A DNA stretch of 64,000 nt from Bacillota bacterium (GTDB taxonomy: Bacteria; Bacillota; Clostridia; Christensenellales; JAEXRW01). The notes under the pieces were generated by a model, which was not told where the DNA came from, did no database searches, and saw only the letters and a program-made list of their open reading frames with translations. The number at the start of each line of letters is the position of its first letter. Position 1 is the first letter of the stretch. This document shows, one piece after another, positions 43,118 through 50,847 of the stretch. Made by a program: the position numbers and the translations under genes. The stretch is from contig JAEXRW010000008.1 in NCBI GenBank assembly GCA_023454175.1, forward strand, positions 1 through 64,000, given 5' to 3'.

Positions 43118-44479
43118 CTAATCCAGATCGCATAAATACAGCATATTGCCATCGTATTTATTTGCAAAATGGATAGCAGCTTGGTCTCTAGACGGATCGG
43201 CAATACCGATATAGGCTTTATAGGTATTGTTATGGTACTCTTTCGGTATGAGGAACTGGATCTCGGCACGGCTGTCCGGCATTAGTTTGCGGATATCGAA
43301 GTCCGCTGTTATTACATGCTTTATACTGTTGTTGAAATCTTCGATATATAGTTTCAACGGCCAGTTATAATAAAACGGCGCGTTTCCTATATTGGTCATG
43401 GTTACCCTCAAGGTTCTGGTGCCGTCGATGATCTCATTTTTATCGATGGCTGCTTCTGATATATAAAATTTGTAACCCATGCTGGTCTGTACGATATCCA
43501 GATTCTTTTTTATTTCACCGCTGGTGCTGTAAAACGGGCCGCTTGGGCCAAGCCAGCTTGTATGGCTCATCTTGATTTGGCGTAGTGTTTGTTCGATATT
43601 TTCATCTGTAATATACTGCTCGCCCGGTTGATTGGCCACTTCTCCGCCTGAAGGAGCATACATCCAGAAATCCTGCATGGGGGGATTCAAAACGCCTGTT
43701 TGCGGGTCCGTATAGCCTTTGTTGAACCAGTTGATAAAGCAATCCTCCGTTTGGTAAACGTCTCCGAAACTATCATTGAAAAGACCCATTTTATTGTCGG
43801 CGGCCATTTTAGTCGGACGTCGCATCAGGAGTATTTTGTTCTTAAAGTATTTGGTATACTGGTTTGCCACAGCCTCGCAAACATCCTGGCTTGCAAATGG
43901 TATCTGTGTGCCATTGTTTGTGCCGGTATGCCATTCACCCCAGTGCCCCAGGGAGCCGATTTCCACGAATGCGATAGCCGGATCGCCGTCATACCGGTCT
44001 GCGATCGCTTCAATGAGTCTTTCGTGGTGATCCAATAACAACGGGTCGTTATAATCGGGACTGAACCCCATGCCATAGGTGTTGGAATAGGCCACGCCTT
44101 TCCCATTCATTTCATTAAACAACCAATCGGGTATATCCCGGTGTGGCCGATCCTGGGGGTAATCCAGATAGAGACGGATGATGATCTTTACATTTTTTGA
44201 ATTCCAATATGGAAAATTGTACGATGTCTCAAATTTCTCGAAATCATATTTACCCTTTACGCTTTCGATATCCCGCCATGAAAACGATGCGTATACGAGA
44301 GAGTGTGGCTGCTGGATACTCATATCTCTGGCGTCTGTGACCCAGCCGATCAACGGATTTATGTGCAATGAATTGTCTTGCTGAAATGTATATGTGCTTT
44401 TCTGGAAAAGAAGAAGGAACCCAAGGATAATCAGTATCAGCAGTATTGTAGTGAGCGCAAACGCTAATCGCTTTTTCAT
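43118..44479 (-). CDS. membrane-anchored or secreted DUF4832 protein
   Basis: A 453-residue protein. The ATG at 44479 (AGGCGG 8 bases upstream) is preferred over a TTG at 44485. An N-terminal hydrophobic segment (about 5-25, no clear signal peptidase site) is followed by a barrel-like domain with NPLIGWVTDARD, KIIIRLYLDYPQDRP and FVEIGSLGHWGEWHTG, parallel to the neighbouring 767-residue protein. A C-terminal beta-sandwich (about 330-453) completes it. The repeated GHWGEWH motif with its Glu suggests a shared glycoside-hydrolase-like active site. No Fn3 domains. First gene of a two-gene unit, with a good promoter about 340 bases upstream. Confidence 0.82.
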   Translation of the reverse strand: MKKRLAFALTTILLILIILGFLLLFQKSTYTFQQDNSLHINPLIGWVTDARDMSIQQPHSLVYASFSWRDIESVKGKYDFEKFETSYNFPYWNSKNVKIIIRLYLDYPQDRPHRDIPDWLFNEMNGKGVAYSNTYGMGFSPDYNDPLLLDHHERLIEAIADRYDGDPAIAFVEIGSLGHWGEWHTGTNNGTQIPFASQDVCEAVANQYTKYFKNKILLMRRPTKMAADNKMGLFNDSFGDVYQTEDCFINWFNKGYTDPQTGVLNPPMQDFWMYAPSGGEVANQPGEQYITDENIEQTLRQIKMSHTSWLGPSGPFYSTSGEIKKNLDIVQTSMGYKFYISEAAIDKNEIIDGTRTLRVTMTNIGNAPFYYNWPLKLYIEDFNNSIKHVITADFDIRKLMPDSRAEIQFLIPKEYHNNTYKAYIGIADPSRDQAAIHFANKYDGNMLYLCDLD

Positions 44480-44817
44480 GATCAATCCGCCTACACAGTA
44501 TTCGGGATTCAGTTTCGTTCCTTATATGGATGCACAGACCGGGTTATAAAGCTCGTCCTGACATACTGTACGTTTCTTTGCTTCCCCTTTTTTGCCCGCG
44601 GCAGGGACAATGCAGGCTTTTTATCCATAATAGCCGGCGTAGTCTCTATTGAATTGTCTATTCAGCTCACTGTGATCTTGCTTCAGCAGCCTTTTTGCTT
44701 ACTGCCTGTTTCATATTGTCGTACAGAATCTCTTTGCTGGCGGCAAGGTCCGTCTTCCATGGCCGAAAAGGAATATGGATCGATATAATAGAAATTGTCA
44801 TGAATGTATTTTCCTAT
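44480..44817. other. long leader of the DUF4832 operon
   Basis: About 340 bases between the promoter at 44818-44846 and the start codon. It holds a possible 44-codon minus-strand frame (44667-44801), but its ribosome binding site would coincide with the predicted transcript start, so I do not call it. No riboswitch consensus was recognised. Confidence 0.3.
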
Positions 44818-44846
44818 AGTATAGCAGTCAGCCTGGGAGAATTCAA
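44818..44846 (-). promoter_or_regulatory. sigma-A promoter of the DUF4832 operon
   Basis: On the minus strand: TTGAAT (44846-44841), a 17-base spacer and TATACT (44823-44818), followed by the GGAAAATACAT also seen after the promoter at 20718-20746. Layout and flanks are nearly the same in both places. Confidence 0.65.
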
Positions 44847-45009
44847 TTATGGCGGCATTGGCTTCAACGTGGTTTCTATATCGAAATTTAGCGTTCTGGG
44901 TCACATGTCAGGGCGCTGCACAGAAAATTCAAGGAACGCACAACTCTATCGCTCAGTTCATATTTGTCTCTGCTTCTTTTGATAGCAAGCAACGGCCAAT
45001 GAAAATTGA

Positions 45010-45102
45010 GGTAGGGATTGATGCGGCAGGTATTCGGCAATAAGTTGATTGGCATATCTGGCAGCCACAGGGCTTCGGGTCCGGGCCCTGCCATCTCCAC
45101 CC
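45010..45102 (+). pseudogene. second, more decayed tRNA-like element
   Basis: Its 3' end (GGCAG...CAGGG...CCCTG, then CCATCTCCACC) aligns with the 3' end of the element at 20957-21055 and is followed by the same terminator hairpin. The T-loop is broken by extra bases, and no acceptor partner is found at the 5' side. The boundary on the left is approximate. Confidence 0.35.
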
Positions 45103-45137
45103 AAAAACCGCTGATACGATAGGTATCGGCGGTTTTT
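45103..45137 (+). terminator. bidirectional terminator after the second tRNA-like element
   Basis: A 10-bp stem with one G-U pair (45108-45117 with 45123-45132) has AAAAA on the left and TTTTT on the right. It is homologous to the terminator at 21056-21091 and faces the end of the FHA gene on the other strand. Confidence 0.8.
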
Positions 45138-45221
45138 GTTGTTCTGCTGGGCTGCCGTTTTCGCCAGATAACATATCTGGCTTTTATAAGTTAGCGCCTC
45201 CGCTTTGAGGCTTTCCCCTTA

Positions 45222-45758
45222 TCATGCCTTGTTGCCGTCAATGCCCATATGTCCTATCTCAGTTCCTCCAGTTGGCTGTTTTTGGCGCAGTTCAAACATC
45301 GTTTTGGTGTTTGCGAGATAAAACCGCTGTCCCGTTTTCAATTGGACTTTTATACCGGGTTTTATCTTCTCCCCGCCGCCCAGGAACGTCCCGTAGGATG
45401 AATTGTCATCGCTCAGCCACACGGCCTGCCCGTCATAGCTCAGCGTGCAGTGCCGCCGGCTGATGCAGGGCGTATTGCCCGGGAAGGGCAGATTGCATAC
45501 AGAGTGGTTCCTGCCGAAGATGGTTTCCCCCCTGCTCAGCGTTATCGACTTGCCCGTATACATACCGGATATGCCGTACAGCACAGGTTGCTTTCCGCCC
45601 GCCGCAGTAACCGGCACACAGGCGGTTTCATCAGGCGCATGCCCCACCGGGTATGAATCTCCGGTATGGTGCTTAGAGGCATGGGATGCGGCATCCGGCT
45701 TAAGAGCGCCTTCACCGCGGGACGGGTATTTCCTTTCCCTATTCTTGCCTGTGTGCAT
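45222..45758 (-). CDS. FHA-domain protein
   Basis: A 178-residue soluble protein. A hydrophilic, low-complexity N-terminal part (1-55) is followed by an FHA domain (about 58-160) with the phosphothreonine-binding signature: GR at 82-83, SRRH at 100-103 and the NSSYGTF loop at 119-125. FHA domains read phosphothreonine made by Hanks-type kinases. The gene is divergent from the second XRE/LRR-kinase operon with 257 bases between them, which makes it the likely reader of that kinase's product. AAGGAAA upstream of the ATG supports the start. Confidence 0.88.
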   Translation of the reverse strand: MHTGKNRERKYPSRGEGALKPDAASHASKHHTGDSYPVGHAPDETACVPVTAAGGKQPVLYGISGMYTGKSITLSRGETIFGRNHSVCNLPFPGNTPCISRRHCTLSYDGQAVWLSDDNSSYGTFLGGGEKIKPGIKVQLKTGQRFYLANTKTMFELRQKQPTGGTEIGHMGIDGNKA

Positions 45759-45835
45759 GATGCTTTCCTTCTTTATTCATACTTTCCTTGTGCATTTGTT
45801 CGGAGTACGCATGTATTCTATCGGTTCTGCCCACC

Positions 45836-45936
45836 TTTTTGGTACGCATCTTGCATACTGTCGATTGTTTTGAGCAGCGGTGCCGGTAAATGCTCTGGCT
45901 GATGTTTCCTTTTCTCTGTATTTCCGATGTGTTATA
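45836..45936 (+). promoter_or_regulatory. promoter region of the second XRE/kinase operon with a variant box (copy D)
   Basis: A diverged form of the box found before the first XRE operon lies at 45836-45859 (GGTACGCATCTTGCATACT). Further on, TATAAT (about 45931-45936) is a good -10 with a weak T-rich -35. The spacing differs from copies A and C, so the box may act at longer range or be partly decayed. Confidence 0.45.
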
Positions 45937-46015
45937 ATGCTTTTCGGAATATGGCTGTTATTTTCATCCTGTAGCCTTCTGGTAAAAAGGTCATCAACCT
46001 GGTAAAGGGAAGCCA

Positions 46016-46471
46016 ATGAGCAATAAGCAGCGAAAAATGGATACCGGTGAACTGCTGGGCGTACTGGAGCGGTCTTCATCTTTTGGGGATGCGATGGAGT
46101 CGTGCAGCGTCAGTGTCGATGATCCTGCGCTCCACAGCCATCTGCTGGATCTTCTAAAGGCTCATGACTATACGCCATCAGAACTGATTTTGAAAGTCAA
46201 TCTCAGCAAGTCTTTTGTATACCAGATATTGAATGGGACACGCGTGCCTGGCCGGGATATTCTGATACGGATATCACTGGCTGTGGGTTTGGACCTGGAT
46301 GAGACCCAGAGGCTTCTTGCCGTGGCGCGAAGAGGCAGGCTTTATCCCAGGATCCGGCGGGATGCGGCCATCATCTTCTGCCTGAGCAGGAAAAGGACCT
46401 TGGACCAGGCAAATGATCTGCTCGAAGAGATAGGGGAAAAAACATTGTTACCGGAGAACATGGATGAGTAA
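46016..46471 (+). CDS. XRE-like helix-turn-helix regulator paired with LRR kinase (copy 2)
   Basis: A 151-residue paralogue of the protein at 8347-8805. The XRE-like HTH spans about 38-105 (recognition region SKSFVYQILNGTRVPGRDILIRI). The N-terminal DTGELLGVLERSSSFGDA motif and the C-terminal RRDAAIIFCL...LLEEIGE segment match copy 1. The shared Thr/Ser residues near the N-terminus are possible phosphorylation sites (inference). Its end overlaps the start of the kinase gene by 8 bases, indicating translational coupling. AAAGGGAAG lies before the ATG. Confidence 0.87.
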   Translation: MSNKQRKMDTGELLGVLERSSSFGDAMESCSVSVDDPALHSHLLDLLKAHDYTPSELILKVNLSKSFVYQILNGTRVPGRDILIRISLAVGLDLDETQRLLAVARRGRLYPRIRRDAAIIFCLSRKRTLDQANDLLEEIGEKTLLPENMDE

Positions 46472-48500
46472 CATCGGCGATGAATTCAGTCAGTTTTATG
46501 CGCAGCAGGTACTGGATATCGAAGACATGACGGACGTGATAACACGCCAGTATGTGATTGAAGCATGCCTGAAGGACGCGCCGGGCAAGCAGACCCTTTT
46601 GCTGCGTTCCAGGGATGACGGAAGGCAGTATGTCCTCAAGCGCGCAGTGCGTGCTTTCCAGGGAGAGCTCGAAAACGAGTATATGGCGCTGACCGCGCTG
46701 CAGAATGTGACGTTTCCAGGTGTCGTGACGTACTTTGAAGACGGTGAATACACCTGCTTTGTCCGTGAATACATCCAGGGCTGCAGCCTGTACAGCCTGA
46801 TCGAAGACAATGGCACGCTGTCGGAGCAAAAAGCTGTGGAACTGGCCATTGCCGTCTGCAGGAGTCTGGAATGCCTGCATCATCAAGACCCGCCGCTGAT
46901 CCACCGGGATATCAAGCCGCAGAATATCATCCTCACCCCTGAAGGCAGGCCGGTGCTCATCGATATGGGCATATCCCGCCGGTACAAGGAGGATGCTCTG
47001 CAGGATACGGCCTTCATGGGCACGCAGGCTACAGCCGCGCCCGAACAATACGGTTTCGGTCAGACGGATGCGCGGTGCGACATCTACGCCACGGGCATTC
47101 TGCTGGCCTTCCTTCTGACCGGGGGATTTTCTGCCGGCAGGGGCATATTGCAGTCTGTCACACCGCAGCTGCGCAGGATCATCCTCAAATGCACCGAGCT
47201 GGACCCGGACAGGCGCTACCCCGATGCCCATACGCTCAGGCGGCATCTCCAGGGCTGCCTTGTCGGCCGAAAGCGGCTGGTCAGGCTGTGCGCGTTCGCC
47301 GCTGCGGGTATCGCCCTTTTCGCCGCAGGTGCAGGCATTGCATCGGCCTTGTACAGGCCGGGTGTGGTGCAGGCGGCCGCCATCCAGCCTTCGCTTTCTC
47401 CCCTGGCGGCTCCCACTCTGCCGCAGGCAACCCCATCTCCGGGGGATCGTGCCATATATGTTCCGCCTGCCCCTTCTCCCGGGGTATCCGCCCCTGCCGT
47501 TATTCCCGGGCAAAAGGCTGTATTTCACTCACCGCTGATCGAAAAAGCCGTACGCATGGAGTTGGGGAAAAAAGAGGGCGAACCGATAAAGAACGAGGAG
47601 CTCGCGGGTGTGAAGCATCTCATGATCTGCGGCGAGACCATATTCAGCGACCTCAACCGCTACTTCCAATATGCCACGCTGTTCACCCTGAACGGTGAAC
47701 CGGTTTACAGCCGGGGCGATATCACCAGCCTGGAGGATATCAGGCTGCTGCCCAACCTGGATACGCTCATCCTGGACAGGCAAAACATAGCCGATATCTC
47801 TGCTCTCAGCGGCATGCACATCCGGAAATTGGGTTTATGCGATAATCAGATCTCCGACCTCTCTGCACTCTCAACGTGCGGGGAATTGATATACCTCAAG
47901 CTCGATGAGAACCCATACGGGGATTTGGCACCCCTGGCAGCTTTAAAAAACCTGGGCACGCTGGATATCGGTCTCACCAACGTCACTGACCTTTCCCCCG
48001 TCGCGGGATTGCCCATACGCTACCTGTACCTGGTCGGTACGCCGGTGAAGGATTATCAGCAGCTGAAGCGTATGACGAAACTGGAGGAACTGAAGCTGCA
48101 AAATGTAGACCGGGAGGGCCTGGAGGCAGTGAAGACCCTGAAGAGCCTTTCATCGCTCACCATCTATGACAGCGGGATCACGGACATAGGGCAATTTGCT
48201 GCACTGCCCAACCTCGGGGAGCTGGACGTCTCATTCAACAGCGTGGAGGACCTGGCCGGGGTGGAGCTTTTGTCAAAGCTTCAGACCCTTCGTCTCGGTG
48301 GTAATCCCGTCAGGGACCTCACGCCGCTATTAAAGCTCGTGCGCCTGTCCAGCCTGGACATTCCCCACACCGAGGTGGCGGATGTGGCTGATGTCGTGAA
48401 ATTGCCGAACCTGCAATACCTCTCCTGCGACCAGGGGCAGGCGGATATCATAAAAAAGATCAAAAATAAGCCGTTCTTTAAAATGGAAATTAAACCATAG
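46464..48500 (+). CDS. membrane Ser/Thr protein kinase with extracellular leucine-rich repeats (copy 2)
   Basis: A 678-residue paralogue of the kinase at 8813-10753 with the same plan. Kinase domain about 25-268: Lys59 in YVLKR, HRDIKPQN with Asp149, Lys151 and Asn154, and APE at 192-194. The metal-binding motif reads DMG (167-169) instead of DFG, a tolerated but unusual change. A membrane helix lies at about 272-297, followed by a Pro/Ala-rich linker (300-350). The outer domain begins SPLIEKAVRMELGKKEGEPI, then LRRs of about 21 residues run from 415 to 665 (for example ISDLSALSTCGELIYLKLDEN). The signal sensed is unknown. The FHA gene next door and the overlapping XRE gene suggest a complete phospho-signalling unit. 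Confidence 0.9.
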   Translation: MSNIGDEFSQFYAQQVLDIEDMTDVITRQYVIEACLKDAPGKQTLLLRSRDDGRQYVLKRAVRAFQGELENEYMALTALQNVTFPGVVTYFEDGEYTCFVREYIQGCSLYSLIEDNGTLSEQKAVELAIAVCRSLECLHHQDPPLIHRDIKPQNIILTPEGRPVLIDMGISRRYKEDALQDTAFMGTQATAAPEQYGFGQTDARCDIYATGILLAFLLTGGFSAGRGILQSVTPQLRRIILKCTELDPDRRYPDAHTLRRHLQGCLVGRKRLVRLCAFAAAGIALFAAGAGIASALYRPGVVQAAAIQPSLSPLAAPTLPQATPSPGDRAIYVPPAPSPGVSAPAVIPGQKAVFHSPLIEKAVRMELGKKEGEPIKNEELAGVKHLMICGETIFSDLNRYFQYATLFTLNGEPVYSRGDITSLEDIRLLPNLDTLILDRQNIADISALSGMHIRKLGLCDNQISDLSALSTCGELIYLKLDENPYGDLAPLAALKNLGTLDIGLTNVTDLSPVAGLPIRYLYLVGTPVKDYQQLKRMTKLEELKLQNVDREGLEAVKTLKSLSSLTIYDSGITDIGQFAALPNLGELDVSFNSVEDLAGVELLSKLQTLRLGGNPVRDLTPLLKLVRLSSLDIPHTEVADVADVVKLPNLQYLSCDQGQADIIKKIKNKPFFKMEIKP

Positions 48501-48501
48501 T

Positions 48502-48519
48502 GCCAACTGATTGGCTTTT
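48502..48519 (+). terminator. short hairpin terminator after kinase copy 2
   Basis: GCCAA-CTGA-TTGGC immediately after the stop codon is followed by TTTTC. The stem is only 5 bp, so it would be weak. Confidence 0.35.
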
Positions 48520-48926
48520 CAAGGAGTGGATCAGTCCGGAAATTATTGCGGCGAATAGGGTTCATGTAGCAATAATGCAGGATGAGGACGGCTTACTGTT
48601 GGCAGCATCGGCGATCTAACATTCTTTTCATACAAATATGGTTTTTTGTAGATAAACAGTTATTTTCTTTGTGCGCTTTTCTGTGCGATCATTTCATTTC
48701 AGGTTTCCGTGTATACGCTGTACCTCCAAACCACTGTACGAAAGAATGCAGAGCCCGCCCGCTAATCGAGACATACAGGTCTTTTCGGGTCATCCAGCTG
48801 TTTTTCATTTTCTTTCCTCAAACGCTGTTCATACCAGGCAGTTGTGATATAATCTACCATGATACGCTCTTCACGATAATATACTGAACTATATTAACGA
48901 TATTATATATGGGGGGTTTACACCAC
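48520..48926 (+). promoter_or_regulatory. intergenic region with extended -10 promoter for the L,D-transpeptidase gene
   Basis: About 400 bases without a gene. TGATATAAT (TATAAT at 48848-48853) is an extended -10 element with no good -35; the predicted leader is about 65-70 bases to the ATG at 48927. Nothing else is recognised in the stretch. Confidence 0.5.
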
Positions 48927-49634
48927 ATGAAGCGTGTGATCCATGCAGCAGCAATCATCATTTTGATCCTGGTTTTGTCAGCCTGCGCCGCCGCGCCCGC
49001 CGCAGCCACGCAGGAACCGGCCGTTTCAATTGCTACACCGACGCCGACGCCTACCCCAACACCGACGCCGACGCCCACGCCGACACCTTCACCCACGCCT
49101 TCCCCCACACCCACGCCTGTGCCGATAGCCACGCCTGCGGATACCGCTTCGCCCTATTACATCTACGTGGAAAAGGGCGGCCACACGCTCACGGTATTCG
49201 GCAAGGACGAAAACGGCCAGTATTCGAAATTGATCAAGTCCTATATCACCGCCACGGGCAAGGGCGCCACCAGGACGCCGGTAGGCACTTTTAAAATCAA
49301 AAAGAAGGAACGCTGGCACCGCTTCGGCAGCGGCCAGGTGGCCCAATATGGCTGCACGTATTACGGGCGTCTGCTCATCCACTCCCCCGTGTATACGTCC
49401 AGGAAGATCAATGCCATGATCCCGAAATACTATACCCAGATCGGTAAGAACGTCACCGGCGGGTGCCTGCGGGTCAGCACGGCCACGGCATACTGGATCT
49501 ATAAGAATTGCCCGGAAGGCACCATCGTGCAGATCGTCAACGGTGCGCCCAAAGGCTATAAAGGCGAGCCGCTGCCTACCATCGACCCTGCCCACCCGCG
49601 GATGGATCCCACCGATCCCGAAAAGGCCAAATAA
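48927..49634 (+). CDS. lipoprotein L,D-transpeptidase (YkuD fold)
   Basis: A lipoprotein of about 235 residues. The ATG at 48927 follows GGGGGG and starts a lipoprotein signal with lipobox LSAC (Cys20). A Thr-Pro/Ser-Pro linker (about 37-68) spans the wall, and a YkuD domain (about 75-215) follows. The domain shows TATGKGATRTPVGTF, the RLLIHSPVY histidine and the catalytic Cys in TGGCLRVS. The usual motif is (S/T)HGC(I/V)R; here His is replaced by Gly, while Cys and Arg are kept. Enzymes of this family form 3-3 cross-links in peptidoglycan or attach proteins. It is 53 bases upstream of a VanX-like dipeptidase gene on the same strand, probably one transcript. Confidence 0.88.
   Translation: MKRVIHAAAIIILILVLSACAAAPAAATQEPAVSIATPTPTPTPTPTPTPTPTPSPTPSPTPTPVPIATPADTASPYYIYVEKGGHTLTVFGKDENGQYSKLIKSYITATGKGATRTPVGTFKIKKKERWHRFGSGQVAQYGCTYYGRLLIHSPVYTSRKINAMIPKYYTQIGKNVTGGCLRVSTATAYWIYKNCPEGTIVQIVNGAPKGYKGEPLPTIDPAHPRMDPTDPEKAK
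49029..49123 (+). repeat. hexanucleotide-type tandem repeat encoding a Thr-Pro/Ser-Pro linker
   Basis: About fifteen ACNCCN/TCNCCC units in tandem, similar in composition to the repeat at 24271-24411. Length changes stay in frame. Confidence 0.85.
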
Positions 49635-49687
49635 GGCCTAAAAGATGGAAGCAGGGCGAATACATAAGACAAAGGGGAACAAAGGGA

Positions 49688-50737
49688 TTGAAAAAAGCGA
49701 AGATCCTGGTTTCCATACTCCTTGTAGCGGCGATGTTGTCGGGGTGCGGCAGCACTCCGGTGTTCATCAGGGGTACGCCCTCCCCGTCCGCACCTGAGAC
49801 CATACCGGCCGTATCGGCGGCGCCTTCCCCGGTAGCGTCGCATGACGTGATGCCACCGGCGCCCACGCCCACTGAAGTCGCTGCACCGTCTCCGACCCCC
49901 GTGCCCAAGTATGAGGGATATGTCCTGGCCGATACGCTCCGGGTGCGCAGCGGTCCCTCCAGCCAGACCGAGGTGCTCGGCTACCTGCAGTACGGAGCGT
50001 CGTTGAATGTTCAGGCCAAGGCGGACTGGCTGCAGATCTGGTATGAAGGCAGGGTGGCGTATGTGGATTCCCGTTATGTCCAGGTCACAGGGGATCCCCT
50101 GAAATACGCCTATGTACCCTCCAAAAAAGCGAAAGTGAAACAGCCCGACGGCTCTGTAAGGGAATTGATAGACAATCTGGTGGATGTAAAGTCCGTGGAT
50201 CCCACCATTGTCACCTATATGATATTTGCCACGGATAAGAATTTCACCGGTAAAAAGCTCTATGCCAAATCCCTGTGCCTCCTGCAGAAAGGCACTGCGG
50301 AAAAGTTGAAGAAAGCGCAGGCGCTGTTCAAAAAGGACGGGTATTCCATCAAGGTCTATGACGCCTACCGTCCCCTGTCGGTGCAAAAGATCCTTTACAG
50401 CATCGTCAAGGACGGCACCTATATCGCCCCGCCCAGGACCGGTTCCAACCACAATAGGGGTGCGGCGGTCGATATGACGCTGGTCGACGGCAAAGGCAAC
50501 GAACTCGAAATGCCCTCCCCCATCCACACATTGAACAGGAAGGCCAACCGGGATTATCCGGGCATGAGCGCCCAGGCCCGAAAGAACATGCAGTACATGG
50601 CAAAGGTCATGCGTCAGTGCGGTTTCAGCACGATCGAATCCGAATGGTGGCATTTCTCGGATACCGAGGAAGAGAGGTACATGGTCACGGATTATGATTT
50701 TGCCCATATCCGCACCAAGACCGGCAAGGCCCAGTAG
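49688..50737 (+). CDS. lipoprotein with SH3b domain and VanX/DdpX-type D-Ala-D-Ala dipeptidase domain
   Basis: A 349-residue lipoprotein. The TTG start at 49688 follows a purine-rich site. Lipobox LSGC at about 17-20, a Pro/Ser/Ala-rich linker, then an SH3b domain (about 77-135, GYVLADTLRVRSGPSSQTEVLGYLQYG) that usually binds the wall. The catalytic domain (about 155-340) has the M15D pattern: YDAYRP, SNHNRGAAVDMTL (zinc His and Asp) and ESEWWHF (catalytic Glu and zinc His). This family splits D-Ala-D-Ala. No vanA/vanH-like ligase or dehydrogenase gene is nearby, so wall turnover is more likely than glycopeptide resistance. Confidence 0.9.
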   Translation: MKKAKILVSILLVAAMLSGCGSTPVFIRGTPSPSAPETIPAVSAAPSPVASHDVMPPAPTPTEVAAPSPTPVPKYEGYVLADTLRVRSGPSSQTEVLGYLQYGASLNVQAKADWLQIWYEGRVAYVDSRYVQVTGDPLKYAYVPSKKAKVKQPDGSVRELIDNLVDVKSVDPTIVTYMIFATDKNFTGKKLYAKSLCLLQKGTAEKLKKAQALFKKDGYSIKVYDAYRPLSVQKILYSIVKDGTYIAPPRTGSNHNRGAAVDMTLVDGKGNELEMPSPIHTLNRKANRDYPGMSAQARKNMQYMAKVMRQCGFSTIESEWWHFSDTEEERYMVTDYDFAHIRTKTGKAQ

Positions 50738-50761
50738 GCGATCACACGCGCAGTGAATGGA

Positions 50762-50797
50762 AACGCCCCCGTACGTCATCGTATGGGAGCGTTTTTT
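50762..50797 (+). terminator. intrinsic terminator after the VanX-like gene
   Basis: A 14-base stem with one mismatch and one G-T pair, a 4-base loop and six Ts, 25 bases after the stop codon. It also separates this unit from the convergent O-acetylation genes. Confidence 0.85.
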
Positions 50798-50847
50798 GGA
50801 CCTTGTGATCCTTTTCCTGCTAATGGCTTGCCGTAAATAAGCGCCGT

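Noticed and set aside
44667..44801. Minus-strand 44-codon frame in the leader of the DUF4832 operon
   Set aside because: Its ribosome binding site would coincide with the predicted transcript start; no homology recognised. Kept only as a remote possibility.
49688..50737. Vancomycin-resistance locus
   Set aside because: Only a VanX-like domain is present, exported as a lipoprotein; no ligase, dehydrogenase or VanRS-type genes are nearby.
49556..50779. Minus-strand 407-codon frame opposite the VanX-like gene
   Set aside because: The plus-strand product has intact M15D and SH3b motifs; the minus-strand one has none.
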